Positions 33,501 through 40,372 of a DNA stretch of 45,970 nucleotides are shown piece by piece. This DNA is from Caldilineaceae bacterium. Its GTDB lineage: Bacteria > Chloroflexota > Anaerolineae > Caldilineales > Caldilineaceae. The stretch covers positions 1 to 45,970 of the forward strand of contig JALHQH010000075.1 in NCBI GenBank assembly GCA_022842065.1, in the 5' to 3' direction. Position 1 is the first letter of the stretch. The number at the start of each line of letters is the position of its first letter. The notes below the pieces were generated by a model, which did no database searches, was not told the DNA's origin, and saw only the letters and a program-made list of their open reading frames with translations. The position numbers were made by a program, and so were the translations under genes.

Positions 33501-33765
33501 GGGTGATCTCCCGGTCGATTTACCTGTCGATTTACCTGTCGATCAGCCGCAAATGTTGTTAGCGCTGGCCCAAAGCGGGGACATTATCGCGCTGCGGGCG
33601 GCGGTCCAGCGCCTGCGCCAGTCCGACAATACGGCTAGCCAACAGCTAGGGGCTGAGTTACAGGGCTTGGTCGAAAGCTTTCAAATTCAAAAACTTGTGC
33701 AGCGGCTAACCACGATCAGTGCCCAGACCCCATCGCCGGCAAGCAGGGAAAAGCAGGGCGTTTAG
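30529..33765 (+). CDS. Hybrid sensor histidine kinase with large sensor region
   Basis: The 1078-aa membrane protein has about seven N-terminal hydrophobic segments (to about 265), an extracytoplasmic beta-rich domain (about 270-480, with FPFPFYGHNYRQLFVAADGFISLG), a further membrane helix (about 488-510), HAMP and a coiled coil, then HisKA with His604 in TMSHELRTPLN. A GHKL ATPase follows, with NLLDNAIKFTESG, DTGIGI and TGLGLAI, then a receiver with Asp895 in VLVDLLMPVMDG and a C-terminal tail containing three DLPV repeats. It would autophosphorylate on His604 and pass phosphate to its own receiver and to the upstream regulator. The signal is unknown. The TAG stop is the first part of a MITE-like element. 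Confidence 0.88.
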   Translation: MGTLYLSQEALMLLAQLFVIVIYLLYFISIPAKSQLTRQIMHLSIALIGALGAISYTLLLSRPHHQLEIAELWMFLAVLCGIHFTLQLFYIYPNASSPLPRELRWFTRISYGVIGLTLLVTIGQSGWGTAGDLAQLSRLVGGLTILYIITGLAILARRLQHQSRHPQLQSAAGPLPKNGSNTLAFIATLALVAVPIVGNLLRGIYPLPPFFEHIDILAITGAVFIAGIVLISHIPEPLTVMMKLIGIALLAVVSMWASLILLLTPAIDGAYRPPHLIESRQHFRLTPTAQGAYTLTALPYRFDDQWGEALTLVDEQAALPTLPFPFPFYGHNYRQLFVAADGFISLGAPPAFRAFSTHQQPTIAPLYTNLEPDQGGTLFYKADRNRVTVTWHTIPEAVTEARNTFQVRLQPNGMIDFVYATIQLRRPDSSATTTGLWLVGILPGNGTDLSQQARFRLGTQQTSAPGGALIENSYLDFRRYLHQQMGPIAIALFGVMVAVLIGFPFFFRTTLISPLRTLLEGVQAVERGNWAIRLTPTFNDELGRVTHSFNNMVQSINASQAELHELNLTLEARVFTRTAELAQAKEAAEAANRAKSHFLATMSHELRTPLNAILGYAHLLQQGRGAAKGAQIIEESGQHLLTLINDLLDIAKIEAGKLDLQPGWLPLPRFLQQLQELIQVRAEAKGLALHYVIDPALPAGSYVDERRLRQILINLLDNAIKFTESGSVTLAVGGEPVTMAQSQQPAAYHFHFTVTDTGIGIAADKLELIFKPFEQVYAADRQAAGTGLGLAISRRLVELMGGQLGVTSRPGAGSTFTFDLRLPIQMAPALVVPPQQILGIKGQPPTVLIVDDNHYNRSLLADFLIGLGVPVLEAANGAASRQVVHEQRPAIVLVDLLMPVMDGFTLIRHLRADATLQGLVLIAISAGTLGNEAAHSLQMGADAFLSKPIEFARLVETLEETAKIEWRVAPLNPVAQVTPSTTLAAATAKLAGDLPVDLPVDLPVDQPQMLLALAQSGDIIALRAAVQRLRQSDNTASQQLGAELQGLVESFQIQKLVQRLTTISAQTPSPASREKQGV

Positions 33766-34037
33766 TACAGTGTAAATTAAACGTAACAACTAACCCCTCC
33801 CTAACCCTCCTCAGTTTAGGGAGGGAACCTGGGTCTCCCAGCTAGATCCCCTCCCTTAGCAGGGGAGCGGGTGCCCTTGGGGCGCGGGAGGGGTTAGTCG
33901 TTGCAATTAAACAATTTGAACTTTGCCCAGACGGGCACAGGGTGTGGCGCAGCAAGTTTTCCTGTTTCGGTTGAATTGGTCCCGCCACACCCTATGCCCC
34001 TACAGAAATTCGGGATTACTTAATTTACAGGGCGCTT
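33762..34037. repeat. MITE-like inverted-repeat element, copy 3
   Basis: The left end TTAGTACAGTGTAAATTAA matches copies 1 and 2; the right end ATTACTTAATTTACAG is a weaker complement. Inside are nested arms ACAACTAACCCCTCCC (33786-33801) / GGGAGGGGTTAGTCGT (33886-33901) and GGGCACAGGGTGTGGCG / CGCCACACCCTATGCCC. It fills the space between the convergent kinase and cupin genes, and the TAG in its left end is the stop of the kinase. It may terminate transcription from both sides. Confidence 0.78.
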
Positions 34038-34043
34038 AGCCGG

Positions 34044-34373
34044 CTACCACTTGTACTCCTCGCGCACCGGGCTGAAGACATCCAGCGCGCGCGCTGGTTG
34101 GTCACCCACTTTGACGCTGTGGACCACCCCGCCGGGGATGATAAAGATTTCGCCGGTCTTTACCACGCGCGTCTCATCGCCGATGGTGAACTCCAGCTCG
34201 CCCTCCAGCACCATACCGGCCTGCTCATGGGGATGGCTGTGGGGCGGCACAAAGCTGCCGGGGGCCAAATCAAGATAGGAAAAGAGCATTTGCTCACCCC
34301 AGAAAGTGCGCGATAGGGCGCCGGGGAAGAGCTCTTTGGGGGTACGGTCAGCGGGGTTGTAGAAGTAGGCCAT
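34044..34373 (-). CDS. Single-domain cupin protein
   Basis: The 109-aa protein is a one-domain cupin with both metal-binding motifs: PPHSHPHEQAGMVLEGELEF (His, His, Glu) and later GGVVHSV (His). Small cupins of this kind are metal-dependent isomerases, dioxygenases or binding proteins; the substrate cannot be predicted. The ATG at 34373 follows AAAGGAG. It lies 72 bases after the M20 deacylase gene on the same strand, and the two may be co-transcribed. Confidence 0.85.
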   Translation of the reverse strand: MAYFYNPADRTPKELFPGALSRTFWGEQMLFSYLDLAPGSFVPPHSHPHEQAGMVLEGELEFTIGDETRVVKTGEIFIIPGGVVHSVKVGDQPARALDVFSPVREEYKW

Positions 34374-34388
34374 GGGATGCTCCTTTGA

Positions 34389-34428
34389 TTGGGTGATGCG
34401 TGATTGGGTGATGCGTGATTGGGTGATC
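34389..34428. repeat. Short GTGATGCGTGATTGG tandem repeat
   Basis: Three units of about 15 bases (TTGGGTGATGCGTGA) lie between the deacylase and cupin genes. They belong to the GTGATGCGT word family. Confidence 0.7.
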
Positions 34429-34445
34429 TGCCAGCGCTGATTCGG

Positions 34446-35588
34446 TCACATGCACAAATCTTCGATCATCCGGGCGTAAATCCCCATGGCGTCGACCAAC
34501 TGTTGGACTTCCACCCATTCGCCAATCGTATGGGCTTGCGCGATGTTGCCTGGGCCGAGGATCACACATTCGGTATAGCGTTGATAGGATTCAGCCTCGG
34601 TGCCATAGGGCACAGTGATGGCCTTGGGGATGCCGGTGGCGCGGCAGGCGGCTTGGACCACCGCGGCATTGGCAGCCACATAAAAAGGCTGCATTACGCG
34701 GTGCTCGATTGCCAGATTGTATTTGCCCGCACTTGCTTCGATGAGGGCCAGCTGTTCGTCAAAGTGATCATTGGGCATGACGCGAATACTCAGGCGCGCC
34801 ACGGTTTTGGCCGCGGTCACATTCGTGCGACATTGGCCATCGTCGATGGTCAGGTTAAAGCCATTGGTGGGCGGGCTGAACTCGGCATTCTGAAAACGCG
34901 TGTCGGTCTTAAAGCGTTTTGCCAGCTCGGCCATTTCGGCCAGAAAGGGGGCAATCAGGAAATTTGCCGAGATACCCTGATCGGTGCTGCTGTGGGCCGC
35001 ACGGCCGGTGGCGATAACGGTGATCCCGGCCCCGCCTTTGTGGGCGTAGACCGGCTGCAACTCGGTCGGTTCGGCGATCACGGCATAGGTAGGCCAGTTG
35101 GCCTTGAAAGTAGCGGCATGTTCCTGTAGATAGTGCGCGCCGAGGTGGCCTTGCTCTTCGTCCGCAGCAATCGCAATGTAAATTGGCTTGCGCAGCGCAT
35201 TCACATCGACCGCGGCCGCCGCCAACATGGTCGCCGCGAGCGGCCCTTTCATGTCACAACTGCCGCGGCCATAAAGTTTACCCGCTTTAATCACCGGGTT
35301 CCACGGTTCCCACTCACGTGGGTCACCCGGGACCGTGTCGGAATGGGAAAAGAAGCCAAGCCCTCCGATGCCTTGCCCCTTCACGCCCACCAGATTCACC
35401 TTTTCGACCCCATTGACATCCAGATAGCTTAGGCGCTCGACGCGAAAGTGGCGTGCGGTCAACCAGGTCTGCAGAAAATCGCTAATAGCGGCGTTACTTT
35501 CAGTTGTCTCCGAGCGCATTGCGACCAATTCTTGGGTCAGGGTAACCACATCGTGCTCGGTTAATGTGTGGGTCAAGGCGTGCTCCAT
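34446..35588 (-). CDS. M20-family metallodeacylase (ArgE/DapE-like)
   Basis: The 380-aa protein is a two-zinc amidohydrolase of the acetylornithine deacetylase/succinyl-diaminopimelate desuccinylase family. The metal and catalytic residues are seen in FFSHSDTVPG (His, catalytic Asp), GRGSCDMKGPLA (bridging Asp), AADEEQGHLG (general-base Glu and metal Glu), AEPTEL and, near the end, AQAHTIGEWV (His). It removes an acyl group from an N-acyl amino acid or a similar compound. The start at 35588 has AAGGAG nine bases upstream. The exact substrate is open; no other arginine or lysine pathway gene is near. Confidence 0.87.
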   Translation of the reverse strand: MEHALTHTLTEHDVVTLTQELVAMRSETTESNAAISDFLQTWLTARHFRVERLSYLDVNGVEKVNLVGVKGQGIGGLGFFSHSDTVPGDPREWEPWNPVIKAGKLYGRGSCDMKGPLAATMLAAAAVDVNALRKPIYIAIAADEEQGHLGAHYLQEHAATFKANWPTYAVIAEPTELQPVYAHKGGAGITVIATGRAAHSSTDQGISANFLIAPFLAEMAELAKRFKTDTRFQNAEFSPPTNGFNLTIDDGQCRTNVTAAKTVARLSIRVMPNDHFDEQLALIEASAGKYNLAIEHRVMQPFYVAANAAVVQAACRATGIPKAITVPYGTEAESYQRYTECVILGPGNIAQAHTIGEWVEVQQLVDAMGIYARMIEDLCM

Positions 35589-35700
35589 GCTGATCGGCTC
35601 CTTCTTCGGTGGGCTAAATCGTTCCAGTGGATCTACCAGACCAAGTATAAAGCGAGCGCGTGATCTTAGCAACCAGCTATTAGGCAGAGCAGCAATTCTC

Positions 35701-35795
35701 AGCATGGAAACGTGTAGTGCGCATGGGGGGATGCGAACGGGCACACAGCGAATTGGGCTACGCCTCTGGGGATGCGCACTACACGTTTCCATGCT
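35701..35795. repeat. Inverted repeat with 24-bp perfect arms
   Basis: AGCATGGAAACGTGTAGTGC... (35701-35724) and its exact reverse complement (35772-35795) flank 47 bases. It lies in the space upstream of the deacylase start and downstream of the CBS gene. It is probably another mobile palindrome. Confidence 0.8.
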
Positions 35796-35809
35796 GATGA
35801 TGGCTTGGC

Positions 35810-35856
35810 GGTAAAAAGCAACTGGCCCGGTTGGTGGAGATACCAACCGGGCCAGT
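35810..35856 (-). terminator. Rho-independent terminator of the CBS gene
   Basis: A perfect 15-bp stem ACTGGCCCGGTTGGT/ACCAACCGGGCCAGT with a six-base loop (35821-35856) is followed, in the direction of the CBS gene, by TGCTTTTTA. It begins about 40 bases after the CBS stop codon. Confidence 0.85.
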
Positions 35857-35897
35857 GCCAAAGAGAGAGAGAGCAGGAAAGAAGCAATTGGAGCAAA

Positions 35898-36329
35898 TCA
35901 AGCAAGCAACAAACTAGGGACTTCTTCGAGCTGGTCGGATAAGCAGGCTAAACAATCAGAGACTGTAATAATCCCGACGAGTTTGCTACCGTCAAGCACG
36001 GGCAGCGCCCCGATTTTGAGTCGCCGCAACAAAGTAGCGGCATCAGCAGCAGACGTATCAGGGGTTACTGTGGTTAGGTTGGCAGACATGAATTCACCCA
36101 CTTCAAACTGGCGCAACTCTGTATGATGGGTAAAATCCAGATCAGTTGTTGGGGCAGCCACGGCCAAACGAATATCCCGCTCGGTAATAATGCCAATCAA
36201 GCGATCGTCGTCTAAAACTGGCAGTTGGCGACAATTGATTTCTTTCATTAGCGTAACAGCAAATTCCAATGAAGTTTCGGAATGGACTGTACGTGGATTG
36301 GCAGTCATCAAATTTTTAACCAACAACAT
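35898..36329 (-). CDS. Tandem CBS-domain protein
   Basis: The 143-aa protein consists of two CBS domains: one from VKNLMTANPRTV to GIITERDIRLAV, the second from EFMSANLTTVTPDTS to GIITVSDCLACL. CBS pairs bind adenine nucleotides and sense energy or redox state; stand-alone ones regulate partner proteins that cannot be named here. The ATG at 36329 has a strong GGAGGA site. It is a single-gene unit with its own terminator. Confidence 0.9.
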   Translation of the reverse strand: MLLVKNLMTANPRTVHSETSLEFAVTLMKEINCRQLPVLDDDRLIGIITERDIRLAVAAPTTDLDFTHHTELRQFEVGEFMSANLTTVTPDTSAADAATLLRRLKIGALPVLDGSKLVGIITVSDCLACLSDQLEEVPSLLLA

Positions 36330-36658
36330 GACTTCCTCCTCCAGTACTACCGACCCCTGCGTGTTAAACCTGCGCTACTGTTCCAGCGCTTGCGCCCAGT
36401 ATACGCCCAAAGTGGTGGGTACTGTCCGGACAGCAGGGCAGGATTGATCCTGGTCAACTGGATAGGATTTTTCTGCACCGAGTCGTAAGGTACTGGGATC
36501 GCCGTAGCTACGTCAGACAACATTACATTTCTGCAATCTGCCGTCACGTTCTCGTTACGATAATGTAGGGTTTACCCTCTGGACATTTGTTATTTGTTTA
36601 CTATAATCATCAGATAGCTTTCTTTTTTGTAATTAATCCTATGTCATTAGTCTGCCCT

Positions 36659-36776
36659 GAAAATAGAACGCGGATTAGGCGGATAAACCCGATGAAACTC
36701 AGCGTAAATCAGCCAAATCCGTGTTCTATTTTCATCGTTATCGGTGCCGGTAGGACATGGGGCCTGATGGATAGAT
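36659..36776 (+). repeat. Dispersed palindromic element, copy B (upstream of second biosynthetic operon)
   Basis: TGAAAATAGAACGCGGATTAGGC and the complementary AATCCGTGTTCTATTTTCA form the palindromic part (36659-36734), followed by CATCGTTATCGGTGCCGG ... CCTGATGGATAGAT. This is the same order as copy A at 16423-16533, which is on the opposite strand. It ends about 170 bases upstream of the sugar transferase start. It is therefore oriented the same way relative to its operon as copy A is to the lasso operon. Confidence 0.75.
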
Positions 36777-36822
36777 ATAAAGAAAAGCCCAGTAGCACAG
36801 AATCAAAAAGTGAGTTTTCAAT

Positions 36823-36850
36823 TTAACTCACATCTAGTCCCTGTTATACT
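36823..36850 (+). promoter_or_regulatory. Possible promoter of the sugar-transferase operon
   Basis: A -10-like TATACT (36845-36850) is preceded by TTAACT (36823-36828; four of six -35 bases) with a 16-base spacer. The position about 100 bases before the first gene is reasonable. The -35 box is weak, so this is tentative. Confidence 0.35.
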
Positions 36851-36945
36851 TTGCACTGAATGAGCAGCAAAATGCTCATCAGCAGGCAAAATTCCGCTGT
36901 TCATTTCAATCGTAGTATAGTAACAAAAGGTAATTAAACAATCTT

Positions 36946-37590
36946 ATGCACCAAAGTCCACAACCCATCATTAAACGGGAGTGGAGCCGGTTACCTCATC
37001 CTCTCATTGCTACGGCTTATTTCTTCTGGCAGCGAACATTAGATATTACAGTAGCGCTACTCGGCCTCCTACTCCTGATTAGTATCAGCCCAATTATCTG
37101 GTTGGCCAATCAATTGTGTTCGCCTGGGCCACTCTTCTATCGCCAGGTACGATTAGGTATCGCACAGCAACCCTTCACCATGTTCAAATTACGGTCGATG
37201 ATTCAAACAGCAGAAAGTGACGGTGCACGCTGGACGGCAAAAAATGATAAGCGTGTCACCCGCATTGGCCAATATCTACGCAAAAGCCACCTAGACGAAT
37301 TACCCCAGTGTTGGAATATACTTAAAGGGGAGATGAGTTTGATTGGACCACGACCAGAACGCCCAGAATTCGTGGCCCTACTGCTCAAAGAGATTCCGCA
37401 TTACCAGCTACGCTATCGTGTAAAACCAGGACTTACGGGTTGGGCACAAGTCAACTATGGCTATGGCGATAGCGTTGAGGATGCGCGCATTAAATTGAAG
37501 TATGACCTTATGTATATTACCAACCAATCCTGGCAGTTGGATTTGACCATTTTACGGCGCACCTTTGCTGTCACCCTCAAAGGCAGGTAA
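36946..37590 (+). CDS. Undecaprenyl-phosphate sugar phosphotransferase
   Basis: The 214-aa protein belongs to the bacterial sugar transferase family (WcaJ/PglC type), which starts a surface glycan by moving a sugar-1-phosphate from a UDP-sugar to undecaprenyl phosphate at the inner membrane face. It has one hydrophobic segment (about 30-54), then [38 protein letters not shown] with the key acidic pair, [10 protein letters not shown] and the [11 protein letters not shown] block. It is the short form without the N-terminal membrane bundle. It opens the plus-strand operon. The AAAGG site is rather far (about 15 bases) from the ATG. Confidence 0.9.
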   Translation: MHQSPQPIIKREWSRLPHPLIATAYFFWQRTLDITVALLGLLLLISISPIIWLANQLCSPGPLFYRQVRLGIAQQPFTMFKLRSMIQTAESDGARWTAKNDKRVTRIGQYLRKSHLDELPQCWNILKGEMSLIGPRPERPEFVALLLKEIPHYQLRYRVKPGLTGWAQVNYGYGDSVEDARIKLKYDLMYITNQSWQLDLTILRRTFAVTLKGR

Positions 37591-37645
37591 GGGGCTAGAC
37601 CCAACCCAGGCGCGATACGCCTATAGTAAGGAACGAACAGAGCTT

Positions 37646-38431
37646 TTGGCCAAACTTGAAATTCATCAACTGACCGTTGAATACCAGATGCAACGTAGTC
37701 AGCAGTGGTTGCCAGCCCTCGATCACATTGACTTGTGTATCGAGACCGGCGAATTTGTCGCCTTGATCGGCCCCAGCGGTTGCGGCAAAAGCACTTTACT
37801 CAATCTGATTGCCGGCTTATTGCCCATCACCAAAGGGCAAATGACGCTAGACCGCAAACCGCTCCAAGGCCCGGGCGCCGAGCGGGCCATGGTCTTTCAG
37901 AACCCAGCCCTCTTACCCTGGCGCACGGTGTTGGCCAATGTTACCTATGGCTTAGAATTGCAAGGCTGCCCCCAGCTCGCCGCACGCCAAAGGGCCCAAC
38001 GGTTGATCAAGCTGGTTGGCTTGCAGGGCTTTGAAGAAAGTTATCCCCGAGAATTGTCCGGCGGCATGCAGCAGCGGGTCAACCTGGCGCGGGCGCTGGC
38101 GGTTGAGCCGGCATTGTTGCTATTGGATGAACCGCTGGCAGCTTTGGATGCACAAACCAGGCTCGTCATGCAAGCCGAGTTACAACGCATCTGGCTGGAG
38201 ACACGCCACACCGCGCTTTATGTGACCCACCAGATCGATGAAGCGATCTTCCTGGCCGACAAGGTGGTGGTCATGACCCCGCGCCCAGGGCGGATCAAAG
38301 CGGTGCTCCCAGTCGATCTACCCCGGCCACGCACCTGGCAGAGCAAACAACAAGCACCATTTCGTGAACTGGAAGAGCGGATTTGGACCCTCTTGGCCAT
38401 TGAAAAGGCGCATCATGCTCAAACAGAATGA
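37646..38431 (+). CDS. ABC importer ATPase (SsuB/TauB/NitD-like)
   Basis: The 261-aa protein has Walker A GPSGCGKS, the Q-loop [11 protein letters not shown], signature LSGGMQQR, Walker [13 protein letters not shown] and a switch His in [12 protein letters not shown] and the length are typical of nitrate/sulfonate/taurine-type importers. The start is set at a TTG (37646), preceded by AAGGA, giving [13 protein letters not shown] as in the family; a TTG at 37565 would add 27 residues and overlap the sugar transferase. It is followed by its permease and binding protein. The nutrient is unknown; sulfonates or sulfate esters would fit the sulfotransferase in the operon, but this is speculation. 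Confidence 0.85.
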   Translation: MAKLEIHQLTVEYQMQRSQQWLPALDHIDLCIETGEFVALIGPSGCGKSTLLNLIAGLLPITKGQMTLDRKPLQGPGAERAMVFQNPALLPWRTVLANVTYGLELQGCPQLAARQRAQRLIKLVGLQGFEESYPRELSGGMQQRVNLARALAVEPALLLLDEPLAALDAQTRLVMQAELQRIWLETRHTALYVTHQIDEAIFLADKVVVMTPRPGRIKAVLPVDLPRPRTWQSKQQAPFRELEERIWTLLAIEKAHHAQTE

Positions 38432-39260
38432 ACAGCTGTTACTCTTCACAAAGCGCGCCACCGCGGCACCAAGCGCGGCAACAAGCGCGATGTGGTTACG
38501 CACGTTTGCTCGGCGCCATGAGCAGACCTTCTTGGGCTGGGGAACTTTGCTCTGCTGCCTGCTGGTCTGGGAATTGTTACCCGCGCTGGGCCTCGTCAAG
38601 CCCTTATTTACGAGCTCCCCCAGCCGCATCTTTATAGCCGCGCGCTGGCTCTTTGCCCACGGCTTTTGGAATGATATTCAGGTTAGCGCGGTAGCGTTCA
38701 GCTATGGCTTTGGGCTATCACTGCTAATCGGTGTGCCCGTGGGGATGCTCATGGGTTGGTATCGGCGCATTCATGCCATGTTTAGCCCATTGGTCACGAC
38801 ACTGTATGTCATCCCACGCGTTGCCCTGCTGCCCATGCTGATTCTCTGGTTCGGCATTGGGATCGAGTCCAAAGTGGCGATCGTCTTTCTAGGGGGCGTT
38901 TTTGCCATCTTGCTCAATGTGATGGCCGGGATGCAAACGCTGGATGAACAGTTGGTGCGCTGTGCGCGTGCCTTTGGGGCCACGGATCGCCAACTATTTA
39001 TGACGGTGGCGTTGCCTAGTATATTACCCTTTCTGATCGCGGGGATGAAGTTGGCCGTTGGGCGCGCGCTGGTCGGCGTCTTGGTGGGCGAGTTAGTGGC
39101 TTCCACCGCTGGGGTGGGCCATATGATGGCCATCGCCGGGGCCACCTTTCAAACCGACAAGGTCTTTGTCGGCGTCATTTTGTTAGCCGCCGTGGGCTGG
39201 GCTTTAACCGCGCTTTTGCAACGACTTGAAGACCACCTGTCCCAATGGCGGCCCCAATAG
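38415..39260 (+). CDS. ABC importer permease (SsuC/TauC-like)
   Basis: The 281-aa protein has about six membrane helices and the binding-protein-dependent transport motif near [26 protein letters not shown] (EAA-type loop that contacts the ATPase). It pairs with the ATPase upstream, with which it overlaps by 17 bases, and with the lipoprotein downstream. The start at 38415 has AAAGGC close by. The TAG at its end is followed by CGACAACGTTGTCG, a short perfect palindrome. Confidence 0.88.
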   Translation: MLKQNEQLLLFTKRATAAPSAATSAMWLRTFARRHEQTFLGWGTLLCCLLVWELLPALGLVKPLFTSSPSRIFIAARWLFAHGFWNDIQVSAVAFSYGFGLSLLIGVPVGMLMGWYRRIHAMFSPLVTTLYVIPRVALLPMLILWFGIGIESKVAIVFLGGVFAILLNVMAGMQTLDEQLVRCARAFGATDRQLFMTVALPSILPFLIAGMKLAVGRALVGVLVGELVASTAGVGHMMAIAGATFQTDKVFVGVILLAAVGWALTALLQRLEDHLSQWRPQ

Positions 39261-39325
39261 TACGACAACGTTGTCGTAATAGAAGCGTTACAGGAAAATT
39301 CAAAATGACAAAACCAAGGATACGC

Positions 39326-40372
39326 ATGAACCGCAGCGGCTACCACTTGCGCTTACTACTACTGTTGGTGTTCCTATTGAGTGCTTGTCTACCAGTGAAA
39401 CCGACGGCAACAGCAGAGCACGATACCACCAACGCTGGGGCATTGACCGATCTGAACGTTTGTTACAGCTCCGCCAGCGCCACCCAATCGGTCATGATGT
39501 ATGCCTACGAAAAGGGCATCTTTCAACAATATGGGCTGGCCGTGAAGCTGATCTATATCGAAGGCGGCTCGACCGCAACCATGGCCCTGTTGACGGGCGA
39601 GGTGGATATTTGCCAGATTGCCGGCCCGGCGGTCATCAATAGCGTCGTGGCCGGGAGTGATCTGGTGCTGATCGGCGGCCTCTTTAACACCTATCTTTAC
39701 TCGCTGATGGTGCGGCCAGAGATTACCACCGCGGCCGATCTCAAAGGCAAAGCGCTGGCGATTAGCGACCCAGGTAGTTCGTCTGATGTTGCCATCCGTG
39801 CCGCGTTACAGTCGCTTGGCCTGAAAGCAGAGGCCGATGTTGCCTTGCTCTCGATTGGGGCACAAGGGGCACGGCTGGCGGCGATGGAGAGTGGGGCAGT
39901 CGTTGGGACGCTGGTCAGTGTGCCGGAAACGGCGGTTGCGCGCGCCGCCGGCTACTGGGAAATGGTGGACATGGCCGCGTTACAGACCCCCTATCAACAT
40001 ACGGCGTTGACCACCTCACGCACCTTTTTGCGCGAAAATCCAGCCATCGCCACGCAATTTCTCCAAGCCACCCTGGCCGCGATTGCCCAAATGAAACAAG
40101 ATCAGGCCGGGGTGACGGCAGTGCTGGCCCAATACTTGTTACTGGATCCAGAACAGGATGCGGCGGCGCTGGCCGAAGCATATACGAGTCTCATTGGCAA
40201 CTACCTACCACTGGTGCCTTATCCAACCCTGACTGGCATCCAGTTACAGTTGGATGAATTGGTCGCTGATAACCCCGCGGCGGCCTCGATCACGGCGGCG
40301 GATGTGGTCGACACCACCCTCTTGGCGGCGATCGAGGCGAGCGGCTTTTTAGCACAACTGGAGCAAAAATGA
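39326..40372 (+). CDS. ABC importer substrate-binding lipoprotein
   Basis: The 348-aa protein begins with a lipoprotein signal (MNRSGYHLRLLLLLVFLLSAC; lipobox LSAC, lipidated Cys about 21). The mature part has the NMT1/SsuA-like fold pattern (YAYEKGIFQQYGLAVKLIYIEGGSTATMALLTGEVDICQIAG ... AISDPGSSSDVAIRAAL). It captures the substrate outside the membrane and gives it to the permease. The start at 39326 has AAGGA five bases upstream; an earlier ATG at 39305 has a weaker site. The ATG of the next gene overlaps its TGA. Confidence 0.88.
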   Translation: MNRSGYHLRLLLLLVFLLSACLPVKPTATAEHDTTNAGALTDLNVCYSSASATQSVMMYAYEKGIFQQYGLAVKLIYIEGGSTATMALLTGEVDICQIAGPAVINSVVAGSDLVLIGGLFNTYLYSLMVRPEITTAADLKGKALAISDPGSSSDVAIRAALQSLGLKAEADVALLSIGAQGARLAAMESGAVVGTLVSVPETAVARAAGYWEMVDMAALQTPYQHTALTTSRTFLRENPAIATQFLQATLAAIAQMKQDQAGVTAVLAQYLLLDPEQDAAALAEAYTSLIGNYLPLVPYPTLTGIQLQLDELVADNPAAASITAADVVDTTLLAAIEASGFLAQLEQK

